Counted from the first letter of the stretch, positions 1-9,259 are shown. The stretch is 55,103 nt of DNA from Clostridiales bacterium DTU070 (GCA_001513105.1 LFSH01000044.1:1-55103), one strand, 5' to 3'. A program made the numbers and translations. The notes: a model not told the origin generated them from the sequence alone.

Positions 1-45
1 TGCCTTGCCAACATTCCCATAACCTAATACTGCCGCTTTAATCAT
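1..45 (-). CDS. NAD(P)-binding oxidoreductase, N-terminal fragment
   Basis: The first 15 codons of a leftward gene that runs off the window. The start MIKAAVLGYGNVGKA carries the GxGxxG turn of a Rossmann-fold dinucleotide-binding domain. Openings of this kind occur in homoserine dehydrogenase, diaminopimelate dehydrogenase and related enzymes, so the exact enzyme cannot be fixed from 15 residues. A purine-rich GAGGCGG lies just upstream of the ATG and acts as ribosome binding site. A good promoter lies 60-90 bases upstream. Confidence 0.6.
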   Translation of the reverse strand, partial: MIKAAVLGYGNVGKA

Positions 46-105
46 ACTTGACCGCCTCTTTAATATAAGATTTGCTTTAAATTATATTCAACATAACATA
101 AGTGA

Positions 106-135
106 ATTATACCAGAACACAGTGTTACTGCACAA
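106..135 (-). promoter_or_regulatory. Promoter of the oxidoreductase gene
   Basis: Read leftward: TTGTGC (135-130), an 18-base spacer, then TATAAT (111-106) with an extended TGG just before the -10. A short dyad AACAC-A-GTGTT lies at 115-125 inside the spacer and might be an operator, but it is short. Confidence 0.55.
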
Positions 136-196
136 TCGTCGGAAAAAACAAAATATACTTGGTTATAAAAAAATTTTTTAGCTAATTCCTTCTTAT

Positions 197-310
197 TTAT
201 GAAAAAACTCCTTTATCCCCGGAATACTGGATTTCCGCGGCTTTGACTTTGCAGCAGCCAATGCACGCCTTGCAGGATTGATTTTTCGAAACTGCAAAAA
301 GAGCAGGCAT
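197..310 (-). CDS. Possible 37-residue Cys-rich small protein
   Basis: A short open frame starts 18 bases after the end of the upstream 308-residue gene. It contains the cluster CKACIGCC. No ribosome binding site is visible, so it could be a remnant of a longer gene or chance. Its composition looks coding, but nothing else supports it. Confidence 0.22.
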   Translation of the reverse strand: MPALFAVSKNQSCKACIGCCKVKAAEIQYSGDKGVFS

Positions 311-328
311 ACAGATGTTTTATATTAA

Positions 329-1255
329 CTAAACAAACAACTGCAGAATCATAACCGTATGATCAATGCTCATGTTAACCTGGCTTCTCCAGTCATCCGA
401 TAATTTCTGGCATGAAAAATTTCTTCCGAAATTCCAGAAACCGTCCTGGTCCCTTTTTTCGGCCAACTGCCCCAGTTCCTCTTCAAATTCTTTTTTAAAG
501 CATGAGAATTTCGAAAGAGAGAAATATACCCTGTACAGTTCAGAGAATTTGTTATCAAGGCCCCAGTTCAGCACAACACTTGTATAGCCTATCATTTTTC
601 CGCTATTATGCAGCCATCCCAGGTAGTTTTGCTTTAACTCCCCGCTTATTTCGGCCTGCATGTTGCTGAACAGCTCTACGGGATATATCGAATTAAGCCC
701 GATATAGCTTCCGTCAATGCCGCATCCCAATAATTCTTCCGATATCCTGTCGGCTCTCTCCGCACTGTATTCACCGTCTGCGAATGCTTCCTTCAGGATG
801 GCATGCCAGCAATTGAATATCTCTTTGAACTCTTTGCAATCCGAGCCGAATACCGACAGCTTGGAAGCCACAAACAGGGGCTGTGCAGGCCTGTACCATT
901 TATTCTTTTCAAAACCGTCGGGCCATTCAATCTCTTTCCTTAATATTTTTTCCATGTAATCACATAGTTTATCCGTTAATGGATTTCCCCGCTGGATATC
1001 GAGCATTTTCATAGAGTCAACGGCTAACTCGGTGGTAGGGAATTTCTGCCTGACCTTGGAGTCCCGGGAATGGAACCGTCCATACCCTCCGTCATCATAC
1101 TGGTTCGCTTTCAGCAATTCAACCCACTTGCTGTTATAGAATTCATCAAATAACCCGGAATCAATTTCCCGGCCGAGCAGTCTTTTTATCCTGTATCTCA
1201 CTGCCGCACAGGGTGACAGTTCCTGGATCCGGTCAACCACATTAAATACGCTCAT
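329..1255 (-). CDS. Alpha/alpha-barrel (terpene cyclase/prenyltransferase-like) protein
   Basis: A 308-residue soluble protein with no signal peptide. Two stretches, ANQYDDGGYGRF near residue 55 and RDQDGFWNFGR near residue 275, resemble the QxxDGG(Y/F)G helix-hairpin repeats of alpha/alpha-toroid proteins such as prenyltransferases, squalene cyclases and some glycan-active barrels. Catalytic residues cannot be assigned. It follows the YetA/PL26-like gene after only about 35 bases, so the two are probably cotranscribed and it may act in the same plant-polysaccharide context (inference). The start is supported by AAAGGAAG five bases before the ATG. The specific function is unknown. Confidence 0.6.
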   Translation of the reverse strand: MSVFNVVDRIQELSPCAAVRYRIKRLLGREIDSGLFDEFYNSKWVELLKANQYDDGGYGRFHSRDSKVRQKFPTTELAVDSMKMLDIQRGNPLTDKLCDYMEKILRKEIEWPDGFEKNKWYRPAQPLFVASKLSVFGSDCKEFKEIFNCWHAILKEAFADGEYSAERADRISEELLGCGIDGSYIGLNSIYPVELFSNMQAEISGELKQNYLGWLHNSGKMIGYTSVVLNWGLDNKFSELYRVYFSLSKFSCFKKEFEEELGQLAEKRDQDGFWNFGRNFSCQKLSDDWRSQVNMSIDHTVMILQLFV

Positions 1256-1290
1256 AATATACTTCCTTTACATTTCCATGGTATACGTGT

Positions 1291-3885
1291 TTAGCCCGGG
1301 TAGGATTCAAACTCCTGGATAAAGTCGCCTGACAAATATTCTCCCGCCAGCTCCAGGCAAACAATAGCGTTCAGCGCCCACTGTGCAATTGTATTGGTTG
1401 AAATCCACGGAATTTCGTGAACGGGTTTGAAATATGCTGATTTATCCACTTCCACTTTCTCTATCCGGAATGGCGTATGATGCCCGCTGCCCCTGCCGGC
1501 CAGAATCTCCCATACTTTTTTCCCAAATCCGGGATCCTTTTTCTTCTTAGCGGCAAATGCAAGCAATGACGCAGAGAATATCGGAAAAGAAAAACCATGA
1601 CCGGGTACCGCTCCGTTGGTCCGCGCCGCCTTCTCCTCAGGCGGAAGATTATAGAACACACCGTATTCGGCCAGCATTTCATCCCATTCCTCGTCCTCAA
1701 TAATATCAGACAGTTCCATCCATATTTGCGGCCCGCCCATGCAGATAACCAGATGTGATCCTGTGCCGCGTTCTTCTTTTGGATGTATTAACTCACCGCT
1801 TTGTGGATCATACCCGAAAACTGTGCCGCCGTAAAGATGATAGGGCATTTGCTTAAGACACCTGATCCCTGTCAGTATTTTGTCCCTGTAATGAGTATCT
1901 TCATAGCGTTCCCATTGTGTCAGCCAGTTTGAGCAAAAAGCTGCCCAGTCAGGACCGCTTCGTACATGGGTCGGATACTCCTCCTTGGGGTAATATGCGC
2001 GCATCGGATCCAGGCTAATATAGGCGAAATCAGCATCCTTTACCTCATCGAGCACGTCTCCCGTCCGTTCGTCGCAGGTGAGGTAAAAATAAAAGCGGTG
2101 ATGACCTGCCATACTGATTCTTGCTTCCTTGCACCCGCAGCCCCAGTGGACTACATTATGCCTCGACCCCAGGCCTTTATACTCACCGATATGGTATACA
2201 TCCACGTCTATCGTGTGCCGGCTCATTGCTTCGGCCATGCGGAATATATCGCTCCGGCCTGTGCGGAGAAAACTGTACCACAGCCAGTACGTAGGGACAA
2301 GCTCGGTATTCTGCCACGCAAATCCTCCCATATCATATTTCCATGTATGCCTTACCGCATCATAAGTATGCATCACATCGCCATAATCCCAGAACCCGTA
2401 CCACTTGCGCTGTTCAATCTCCTCCTGGTAAAAGGAAAGCGCCCGTTCCAGCTGGTCTTCAATAAACCTCTTCGCCTCGGTTGAATAATCAACCATGCTC
2501 CAGGCACCGAACGCCTTTACCCTGTGATAATATTCAGGGGTGCATACAAAAAGCCCGGGAGAAGCGAGCAGGGTTCCAAGTTCGGCCAATTCATCCGATC
2601 CAGGTGTGTTTTCATACGGCTGAACAATAATCTCACTGGTATTCGCAATTCCGTAAGGCGTGCTTCGCAACTCTTCAAAGCCTTCATAATAACTTTCCAC
2701 ATGTGTTTTTGTGTCATAATGCCTCAAATCCATCGGCTGTGCATTGTAAGACCAGAACCACAGCGTTAACGACGCATTATCCTCTTTCATACCATGTATT
2801 TCAACCGATGAAGGGTATTTCTGCCAGAAATTACGGATCCCCGCGGCAAAGCCTCCGCATTCCCCGCCGATATACGCAACGCCGCCCGATCTTCGTCCGC
2901 TTCCTGCATGTACCCAGCAGCATCCTTCCTGCGTTCTCTTTTCAATCCTGTATGTTTCGCTTGTACTCTGAACCAGTTTGTAACTGTCCCATGCTGTTAT
3001 TGTTTCAAGTTTACCTGCGATTCCCGGGTGGTCTTTCAATGAAACGGTTTCTCCCTGTATCTGTTTCCTGTATATTTCTTCAGGGATATGAGGCCTCCAC
3101 GTCGACAACAGCTGCACGGGCTCGGAAAAGAAACCGGTATCACCCGATAACCGGACATGCCGGTTGTAATATTCGCCTTTCAGCGGAACTTCAAAGGAAA
3201 TTCCCAGGCCCTTGATAAAGTCTTGATCCTTGTTGCCGTCATAAACAAAGGTATGAACCATCCGTATTAAGTGCTGCCTTTCATAGAAGTACAGGCGCAG
3301 CGTAAACGGAAGCCATTTGCGGTTTCCCGCAGCCGATTTATGTTTTCCCGAGATTCTCACTACACACCGGATTGGCCCTCTTTGCTCTATAACCGCTTCG
3401 GTCACAACACTTTCAAATTTCTCTTCACGGAACAGCATGTTCCCGGGTTTACCTGTTCTTTCCTCGCGGATGCATACAAGAACACCGTTTTTGCAATAAA
3501 CATGCCCATTCATCGAAACCGAACGGATGATATCCGGCCCGGTTTTATTTATAGTGCATGTGATCTCACCGGTATCAATTTCAATATCCCTGTCGCTCTC
3601 CTTAACCTGTATGCCTTTTTCAACCTTTACAGGGGTCCCTTTTTTCAGATACAAGCGCTTTACGTTTTGCTTCAGCGATACGGCATGTCCTGTCCATTTC
3701 ACCGTTCCGTCGGGCCAATATGCCTGCGGCCAGCTTTGAACCGGAACAGTCTCACCCCGTTCATTTTCCAGTATGAGTTCTTCATCACGCTTTAAGGCCC
3801 CTTTTTCCCACGGAACCCCCCAGGTTACTCCCTGGGATGGGACAGTATTCTCTTCCAGCCATTTTAGTTCTACCACTCTTCTCAA
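1291..3885 (-). CDS. YetA/PcRGLX-like exo-rhamnogalacturonan lyase family protein (PL26-type)
   Basis: About 864 residues. The N-terminal part has the pattern GVTWGVPWEKGAL followed by VQSWPQAYWPDGTVKWTGHA, typical of the YetA/PcRGLX N-terminal RIFT-barrel domain. A large central and C-terminal Trp/Tyr/His-rich catalytic part follows. Characterised relatives (PL26) remove unsaturated disaccharides from rhamnogalacturonan I, so a role in pectin side-chain breakdown is likely. No signal peptide is visible, suggesting action on imported oligosaccharides. No ATG fits: a TTG at 3885 lies 9 bases after AGGGAG, and another TTG at 3909 is possible. It probably heads an operon with the barrel protein. 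Confidence 0.72.
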   Translation of the reverse strand: MRRVVELKWLEENTVPSQGVTWGVPWEKGALKRDEELILENERGETVPVQSWPQAYWPDGTVKWTGHAVSLKQNVKRLYLKKGTPVKVEKGIQVKESDRDIEIDTGEITCTINKTGPDIIRSVSMNGHVYCKNGVLVCIREERTGKPGNMLFREEKFESVVTEAVIEQRGPIRCVVRISGKHKSAAGNRKWLPFTLRLYFYERQHLIRMVHTFVYDGNKDQDFIKGLGISFEVPLKGEYYNRHVRLSGDTGFFSEPVQLLSTWRPHIPEEIYRKQIQGETVSLKDHPGIAGKLETITAWDSYKLVQSTSETYRIEKRTQEGCCWVHAGSGRRSGGVAYIGGECGGFAAGIRNFWQKYPSSVEIHGMKEDNASLTLWFWSYNAQPMDLRHYDTKTHVESYYEGFEELRSTPYGIANTSEIIVQPYENTPGSDELAELGTLLASPGLFVCTPEYYHRVKAFGAWSMVDYSTEAKRFIEDQLERALSFYQEEIEQRKWYGFWDYGDVMHTYDAVRHTWKYDMGGFAWQNTELVPTYWLWYSFLRTGRSDIFRMAEAMSRHTIDVDVYHIGEYKGLGSRHNVVHWGCGCKEARISMAGHHRFYFYLTCDERTGDVLDEVKDADFAYISLDPMRAYYPKEEYPTHVRSGPDWAAFCSNWLTQWERYEDTHYRDKILTGIRCLKQMPYHLYGGTVFGYDPQSGELIHPKEERGTGSHLVICMGGPQIWMELSDIIEDEEWDEMLAEYGVFYNLPPEEKAARTNGAVPGHGFSFPIFSASLLAFAAKKKKDPGFGKKVWEILAGRGSGHHTPFRIEKVEVDKSAYFKPVHEIPWISTNTIAQWALNAIVCLELAGEYLSGDFIQEFESYPG

Positions 3886-3961
3886 TTGTATCAACTCCCT
3901 GCAGACCAAAGAGACTGTTCTCTTTGGATCTATCCTTTATGTATAATTCGTTTCCCGGTAT

Positions 3962-4153
3962 TCAAAACAATATCAGCAGCTTGGAACATAAAGATTCCAT
4001 ATACCCGGTATCCAGAATTTTTCTGTCAATAAGCCGGCTTAAAACATCATATTCCATATCAAAATCATCCTTGGATATATGCCCGCTGTCGAGCGCACTT
4101 TTCAATTCATCTCGTCAAGGACAAGAATTTCCCCCTCTTTGATTCCTGTATTA
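3962..4153 (-). pseudogene. DUF402-family remnant (truncated, frameshifted)
   Basis: Read leftward, the sequence encodes GIKEGEILVLDE in one frame. After a one-base shift it continues with DELKSALDSGHISKDD and then about 30 more residues to a stop at 3962. This matches the C-terminal pattern of DUF402 proteins (a -LDEDEL-A--G-I- block after the nucleotide-phosphate-binding barrel). The N-terminal two thirds are missing and a base has been lost inside the LDED codons. It cannot make a working protein. Confidence 0.5.
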
Positions 4154-4223
4154 TAACACATTCCATGGACTAATTACACTGATACACAGGTAAACACTCC
4201 TTAAATTTTTAAAATAAAATTTA

Positions 4224-4281
4224 TTGACATTACAGAAAAATATGATAATATTGAAATAAATAAGTTAGAAATATCTAACTT
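4224..4281 (+). promoter_or_regulatory. feo promoter with dyad operator
   Basis: TTGACA (4224-4229), a 16-base spacer, then TAATAT (4246-4251). Just downstream, 4262-4281 is a perfect inverted repeat with 8-base arms AAGTTAGA / TCTAACTT around AATA. Its position over the transcription start suggests repression, most simply by an iron-responsive DtxR/IdeR- or Fur-type regulator. The TTAG...CTAA halves resemble DtxR-family sites, but the assignment is inference. Confidence 0.65.
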
Positions 4282-4327
4282 TTTAAATGCGAATTTATTT
4301 CCTGAAAATAAGCGAGGAGTGTTATAT

Positions 4328-4537
4328 ATGCCATTGACATTTGTCAAAGCGGGTGAGAAAAGAACAATAAAAAAAATCAGCGGAAAAGACGACGCCAGGC
4401 GGTTCCTGCAAAGCCTTGGATTTGTTGAAGGTGCTGAAGTCACCGTCATTTCGGACATCAGCGGTAATTTGATTGTCAATGTGAAAGAGTCCCGTGTTGC
4501 CATCAGCAAGGAAATGGCATGCAAGATTATGGTCTGA
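4328..4537 (+). CDS. feoA: FeoA-domain protein (ferrous iron transport)
   Basis: A 69-residue SH3-like FeoA protein. It opens with MPLTFVKAGEKRTIKKISG and has the typical FLQSLGFVEGAEVTVIS core. FeoA is a small cytosolic partner that supports Fe(II) uptake by FeoB. The ATG at 4328 is chosen because GAGGAG lies 8 bases upstream; the GTG at 4319 sits inside that ribosome binding site. First of four genes in the feo operon, followed by a second feoA after 27 bases. Confidence 0.9.
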   Translation: MPLTFVKAGEKRTIKKISGKDDARRFLQSLGFVEGAEVTVISDISGNLIVNVKESRVAISKEMACKIMV

Positions 4538-4564
4538 TTATAATTTCCAGGGGAGATGAGAACA

Positions 4565-4795
4565 ATGCAAACATTAAAAGACATAGCTATTGGTCAGAAT
4601 GCTGTCGTGAAAAAGTTTCATGGCGAGGGTGCAGTCAAAAGAAGAATAATGGACATGGGCATAACAAAGGGCGTTCGTCTGTATGTAAAGAAAGTTGCCC
4701 CCCTTGGCGATCCAATTGAAGTTACCATACGGGGTTATGAACTTTCCATCAGGAAAGAGGACGCTGAAATGATTGAAGTTGAGCTGGTCGATTAA
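4565..4795 (+). CDS. feoA: Second FeoA-domain protein
   Basis: A 76-residue FeoA paralogue with the canonical core RRIMDMGITKGVRLYV and GDPIEVTIRGYELSIRKEDA. This core is closer to the classical FeoA consensus than that of the upstream copy. GGGGAG at 4550-4555 supports the ATG at 4565 rather than the ATG at 4556 that abuts it. Tandem feoA genes before feoB are common in Clostridia. The two copies are clearly divergent, so they may have different roles. Confidence 0.92.
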   Translation: MQTLKDIAIGQNAVVKKFHGEGAVKRRIMDMGITKGVRLYVKKVAPLGDPIEVTIRGYELSIRKEDAEMIEVELVD

Positions 4796-4897
4796 CCGGC
4801 TTTTTACTAAAACCAGGCAAGGAAAATCAGCCTTTATTTTTTGCAGTTGCGTTAGTCTCAACTAACCAACAATTTATATATGAGGAGGACAATAAAA

Positions 4898-7303
4898 ATG
4901 TCTGTAAAAATTGCTCTTGCCGGCAATCCGAACAGCGGCAAGACTACCTTATTCAACGAGCTGACCGGTTCAAACCAGTTTGTCGGCAACTGGCCGGGCG
5001 TTACTGTAGAAAAAAAGGAAGGAAGGCTGAAAGGGTACAAGGACGTTACCGTTGTCGACCTTCCGGGCATATATTCGCTGTCACCATATTCCTTGGAGGA
5101 AGTTGTTGCGAGAAACTTTCTCGTGAATGAAAAGCCAGATGTTATACTGAACATCATAGACGGAACAAACCTTGAAAGGAACCTGTACCTGACAACGCAG
5201 CTCACAGAGCTCGGAATACCCGTTGTTGCAGCCGTCAACTTGATTGATGCTGTTAAAAAAGCCGGGGACAAAATTGACATTTCCGCCTTGTCAAAGCAGC
5301 TTGAATGCAGGGTTGTAGAGATTTCTGCATTAAAGGGCATTGGCGTTGAAGAAGTCGCCGATGCAGCGGTGAATGCGGCTAAGTCTGAAACCCAGCCTGT
5401 TCACAGGTTTTGTGAGCAGGTTGAAAAGGCGCTTGCCCAAATCCAGGAAAGTGTACCTCTCCCTAAAGGCCAGGAACGTTTTTTTGCAGTTAAGCTGTTT
5501 GAGCGGGATGAGAAGGCTATTGAAAGCCTTAACATAAGCCCGGACACCCTTTCGGTAATTGAATCGTTTATTAAGGAATGCGAAGACGACCTTGACGACG
5601 ATTCGGAAAGCATTATTACCAGTGAACGCTATGCATACATAGCTTCAATAATTGACAGCTGTTATATAAGGGAGAACAAAGGAAAACTTACAACCACGGA
5701 TAAAATAGACAGGATTGTGACAAACAGGTGGCTTGCCCTTCCGATTTTTGCGGTTGTAATGTTCCTGGTTTACTATATTTCAGTTACAACAATCGGAACT
5801 TATGCAACCGACTGGGTAAATGACGGTGTGTTCGGCGATGGCTGGTTCCTGTTCGGTAAAGGCTCTGCAGCTTACGAAGAAGCCGCCGGTGAGTATGAAA
5901 GGAATGCAGCTCTTCTTGAAGCCTTCGAAGCAGCGGCCGAAGAAGCCGGCACCGAACCTGGTGAAGCCACGGGTATTGCCGCATCTGTCGAGCTTTATGA
6001 TGACGAAGGCAATCCCGAAGAAACCGTCATCGTTGATTATGAAATGTATTCACAGATTGGTGAAATTGAAGAACCCGATCCATCAGATTACGGTATCTGG
6101 GTACCGGGCATACCTGTCCTCATTGGTGATTTCCTTGAAAGAGTGAACACTGCTGAATGGCTGCAAGGGTTGATCCTTGACGGTATTGTTGCCGGTGTCG
6201 GCGGCGTGTTGGGGTTTGTACCGCAGATGCTTGTATTGTTCCTGTTCCTTGCGTTTCTTGAAGCATGCGGGTATATGGCACGCATTGCATTTATCCTTGA
6301 CAGGGTTTTCAAGAAGTTCGGCCTTTCGGGAAAATCGTTTATCCCAATGCTGATTGGTTCAGGCTGCGGAGTTCCGGGCATTATGGCATCACGCACCATT
6401 GAAAACGACCGTGACAGGAAGATGACCATAATAACAACCACTTTCATCCCCTGCGGGGCCAAACTTCCGATTATAGCCCTTATTTCAGGAGCAATGTTCA
6501 GCGGAGCATGGTGGGTTGCACCCAGCGCGTACTTTGTCGGTATAACAGCTATAATAATCTCCGGCATTATTTTAAAGAAAACAAGGATGTTCGCAGGCGA
6601 CCCGTCACCGTTTGTGATGGAACTTCCAGCTTATCGCATGCCAACTGTTTCAAATGTGTTAAGAAGCACCTGGGAACGCGGCTGGTCATTTATCAGAAAA
6701 GCCGGTACGGTAATCATGCTTGCAACCATTTTAGTATGGACCCTGTCAACATTCGGATTCGGAGAAGACGGGTTCGGAGCGGTTGATATGGATAACAGCC
6801 TGCTTGCTGCCTTTGGAAACCTCCTTGCCCCGATATTCGCGCCGCTCGGCTGGGGGCATTGGCAGGGCACTGTCGCTGCGTTAACCGGCCTTATTGCGAA
6901 GGAAAACGTAGTAGGAACACTGGGCGTGCTGTTCGGCGGATTTGAAGAAGTTGCTGAAAACGGATGGCAGGTTTGGGCCAACATGAGGGAGACATTTACA
7001 CCTCTTTCGGCATATTCGTACCTTGTATTCAACCTTCTTTGCGCTCCGTGTTTCGCAGCTATCGGCGCCATAAAACGCGAAATGAACAATGCAAAATGGA
7101 CATTGTTTGCGATTGCTTACCAGAGTATCTTTGCCTATGCGGTATCCCTGGTAATATTCAACATCGGAAACCTGGTTGCAACAGGCGCTTTCGGTCCTGT
7201 TACAGTTATAGCTTTTGTCGTTGTTGCGGTATTTGTATATCTTCTGGTCAGGCCGCAGCCCGGTAAAAGCAGGATCAGGAAAAAGGCATTGGCAAATGCC
7301 TGA
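4898..7303 (+). CDS. feoB: Ferrous iron transporter FeoB
   Basis: An 801-residue membrane GTPase that imports Fe(II). The N-terminal G domain shows G1 GNPNSGKT (9-16), G3 DLPG (54-57) and G4 NLID (114-117). Helical and transmembrane segments follow with the Gate motifs around GSGCGVPGIMASR and FIPCGAKLPIIAL. A roughly 80-residue acidic, Ala/Glu-rich insert between the first and second membrane segments (protein residues about 325-405) is long compared with E. coli FeoB. The start is set by GAGGAGG before the ATG at 4898; an upstream ATG at 4880 overlaps that site. Confidence 0.96.
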   Translation: MSVKIALAGNPNSGKTTLFNELTGSNQFVGNWPGVTVEKKEGRLKGYKDVTVVDLPGIYSLSPYSLEEVVARNFLVNEKPDVILNIIDGTNLERNLYLTTQLTELGIPVVAAVNLIDAVKKAGDKIDISALSKQLECRVVEISALKGIGVEEVADAAVNAAKSETQPVHRFCEQVEKALAQIQESVPLPKGQERFFAVKLFERDEKAIESLNISPDTLSVIESFIKECEDDLDDDSESIITSERYAYIASIIDSCYIRENKGKLTTTDKIDRIVTNRWLALPIFAVVMFLVYYISVTTIGTYATDWVNDGVFGDGWFLFGKGSAAYEEAAGEYERNAALLEAFEAAAEEAGTEPGEATGIAASVELYDDEGNPEETVIVDYEMYSQIGEIEEPDPSDYGIWVPGIPVLIGDFLERVNTAEWLQGLILDGIVAGVGGVLGFVPQMLVLFLFLAFLEACGYMARIAFILDRVFKKFGLSGKSFIPMLIGSGCGVPGIMASRTIENDRDRKMTIITTTFIPCGAKLPIIALISGAMFSGAWWVAPSAYFVGITAIIISGIILKKTRMFAGDPSPFVMELPAYRMPTVSNVLRSTWERGWSFIRKAGTVIMLATILVWTLSTFGFGEDGFGAVDMDNSLLAAFGNLLAPIFAPLGWGHWQGTVAALTGLIAKENVVGTLGVLFGGFEEVAENGWQVWANMRETFTPLSAYSYLVFNLLCAPCFAAIGAIKREMNNAKWTLFAIAYQSIFAYAVSLVIFNIGNLVATGAFGPVTVIAFVVVAVFVYLLVRPQPGKSRIRKKALANA

Positions 7304-7329
7304 ATATTTCAAACAGAGAGGTAATGATT

Positions 7330-7512
7330 ATGATTGAATTTCTGAAAAATAACCTGTCAACAATTATAATAAGCGCGATACTGTTATTTATAACAGTTTC
7401 GGTAATATACAGGAGAATCCGGGACAGGAAGGCAGGAAAAATGTCATGCGGGTGCGGCTGCAGTTCCTGTGAAGCCGCCTCGATATGCCACCCGGGTAAT
7501 AAGGCAGAATAA
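7330..7512 (+). CDS. FeoB-associated Cys-rich membrane protein
   Basis: A 60-residue protein with one N-terminal membrane helix (residues about 8-26), a basic stretch RRIRDRK, then the cysteine cluster CGCGCSSC and further cysteines. This matches the FeoB-associated Cys-rich membrane protein family found next to clostridial feoB genes. It lies 26 bases after feoB and shares its transcript. The likely role is binding of iron or an Fe-S cofactor at the transporter. The ATG at 7330 (8 bases after GAGAGG) is preferred over 7324. Confidence 0.88.
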   Translation: MIEFLKNNLSTIIISAILLFITVSVIYRRIRDRKAGKMSCGCGCSSCEAASICHPGNKAE

Positions 7513-7518
7513 CTATAC

Positions 7519-7548
7519 AGGCTGTGTTTTCGAAAGGAAACACAGCCT
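7519..7548. terminator. Shared hairpin between convergent feo and blaR1-like genes
   Basis: An inverted repeat with arms AGGCTGTGTTT and AAACACAGCCT around a short GAAA-containing loop. It lies 6 bases after the feo operon and 20 bases after the convergent gene. There is no T-tract on either side, so it may stop transcription weakly or protect 3' ends. Confidence 0.55.
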
Positions 7549-7567
7549 ATATATCCTAACCGCAGCT

Positions 7568-9259
7568 TCAATTGGCATATTTAGGGTCGCTCATCGTAAA
7601 CTTAATTTCACCGTCCGGATAATAAAGGGTTGCATCATTGATGCCGTTTTCCTTAAGGTGCTTATAAAGGTTCTTCCAATGAAGAGTGTGCAGGTCTTCA
7701 CGATTCGTATAATGCTCTGTTATTTTTTCAGCAAGACCCCTTATCTTCTTTCCTGACACCGGCATCGTGCAGAATTCCCTGATAGACGGCACAAAGTCCG
7801 CGCCATCTCCCGCCTGTTCATATTTTTCAAGCCGGTAATTACCATTGCTGTCCTTCCTGTAAGTAATTGCAACGGGAATGACTCCGCCGCTTTCGATATC
7901 CAGCACGTTGCCATAAAGCCTGTAGGTTGCGCCGTATGTGGTTACAAATACTTTAAGCATTCCGCTCTCTTCATAGCTTCCGAAGATTTTGGACGCGATA
8001 ACGGTAAATCCGCGTTCAGGTCGGGAAAACTTTTCGATTTCCGTAGCATATACAAGTTTCTCCACGGGATCGTTGCCATCATACTGAAAGTCAGGAAGTT
8101 TGATTTCCTCCCCCGCCTGCAAAATATGGTCATCTTCTTCCCCTGCTTTCTTCAAATCGTTCCCTGGATTGAGCACATATTGATCATGCTCGTTCGGTTT
8201 GAAATACACATCGAATGTTTTATTGTCTTTGTCAGGCAAGGATACAGATTTCTTTGATTGAATGGCCTCCATTCCTGTACTTCCTGCTTCGGAAAAATCC
8301 AATGGATATGAGTCGGGTTTGATTTCAGCGGGATTTGTGAGCAGACCTGCGCCAACCACCGCTGCGATTATTACAGCAGAAGCAATAACCCAAAACTTTG
8401 GCTTTTTATAGTTCAAAATATTTTTGATTCTGCTTTTTACATTCCCTTCACTGAATGCAAGCGGGCTTCCGTTCAGAATATATCTTCCTGCGGCAAGGGA
8501 CAGCAATGTACCGGCGTAAGGCTTTTTAGCATTTCCGCCCATTGCTTTCAGTACCCTTTCGTCGCAGGACAGTTCCATATCTGTACTCATTAGCATGAAC
8601 GAAATCCATGCAAGGGGATTGAACCAATGCACCGCAATTAATACGAAAGCCAGTATTTTTACAATATGGTCCTTTCTGCGGATATGGGTTTTTTCATGCA
8701 GGATGATATAACTCTGCTCTTCCCTGGTCAGCCCGGCGGGCAAATATATTTTAGAGTTTAATAGCCCAAACACAAACGGTGTTTTCAGATTTTCAGCTTC
8801 GTAGATGTTTCCCTCTGTCAACTGCGCATCTTTCAGACGCCTTTTCAGGACCAGAACCGATACAAAACTGTAAACAAGCAGCGCTGTTATGCCCGAAATC
8901 CAGATGTATGCACCTGCTTCCACATAAGAATCAGGCAGACCCGCATTTTCGTCAATAACCGGTGCTGGCAGTGAATTGCCTGCAATTGGCTCAAATGTAA
9001 CCGTTCCGTTGTTGATTTGCGGCTCGTGCTGACTGACTATTTCACGGCGTACGGGAGCATCTGCCATATCCCGGGGTATCAGGCTGTACACGCTTTCAAA
9101 GGAAAATGGAACTGCAAGGCGAAATGCCACCACTATCCACAGAGCATAGGAGATGAATTTCGGGGCTTTTTTAAGCAGCAGCCTGACAATTATCACAACA
9201 AGGATTGCATAGCTTGCCGTAAAGCTCATATTCAAAACGGTAAGAAACAATTCACTCAT
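7568..9259 (-). CDS. BlaR1/MecR1-like M56 membrane metallopeptidase sensor
   Basis: A 563-residue protein with several N-terminal membrane helices and a cytosolic zinc protease loop carrying HEKTH (H188, E189, H192). Another helix lies near residue 295 (FWVIASAVIIAAVVGAGLL), followed by a C-terminal extracellular domain of about 245 residues. In characterised systems ligand binding activates the protease, which inactivates the BlaI/MecI repressor. The external domain here lacks a visible SxxK penicillin-binding motif, so the signal is probably not a beta-lactam. The start codon overlaps the repressor stop (ATGA-type overlap), implying coupled translation. Confidence 0.85.
   Translation of the reverse strand: MSELFLTVLNMSFTASYAILVVIIVRLLLKKAPKFISYALWIVVAFRLAVPFSFESVYSLIPRDMADAPVRREIVSQHEPQINNGTVTFEPIAGNSLPAPVIDENAGLPDSYVEAGAYIWISGITALLVYSFVSVLVLKRRLKDAQLTEGNIYEAENLKTPFVFGLLNSKIYLPAGLTREEQSYIILHEKTHIRRKDHIVKILAFVLIAVHWFNPLAWISFMLMSTDMELSCDERVLKAMGGNAKKPYAGTLLSLAAGRYILNGSPLAFSEGNVKSRIKNILNYKKPKFWVIASAVIIAAVVGAGLLTNPAEIKPDSYPLDFSEAGSTGMEAIQSKKSVSLPDKDNKTFDVYFKPNEHDQYVLNPGNDLKKAGEEDDHILQAGEEIKLPDFQYDGNDPVEKLVYATEIEKFSRPERGFTVIASKIFGSYEESGMLKVFVTTYGATYRLYGNVLDIESGGVIPVAITYRKDSNGNYRLEKYEQAGDGADFVPSIREFCTMPVSGKKIRGLAEKITEHYTNREDLHTLHWKNLYKHLKENGINDATLYYPDGEIKFTMSDPKYAN

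Noticed and set aside
1966-2484. Plus-strand open frame of 172 codons opposite the YetA/PL26-like gene
   Set aside because: It is the antisense shadow of a strong coding frame; no ribosome binding site and no family resemblance.
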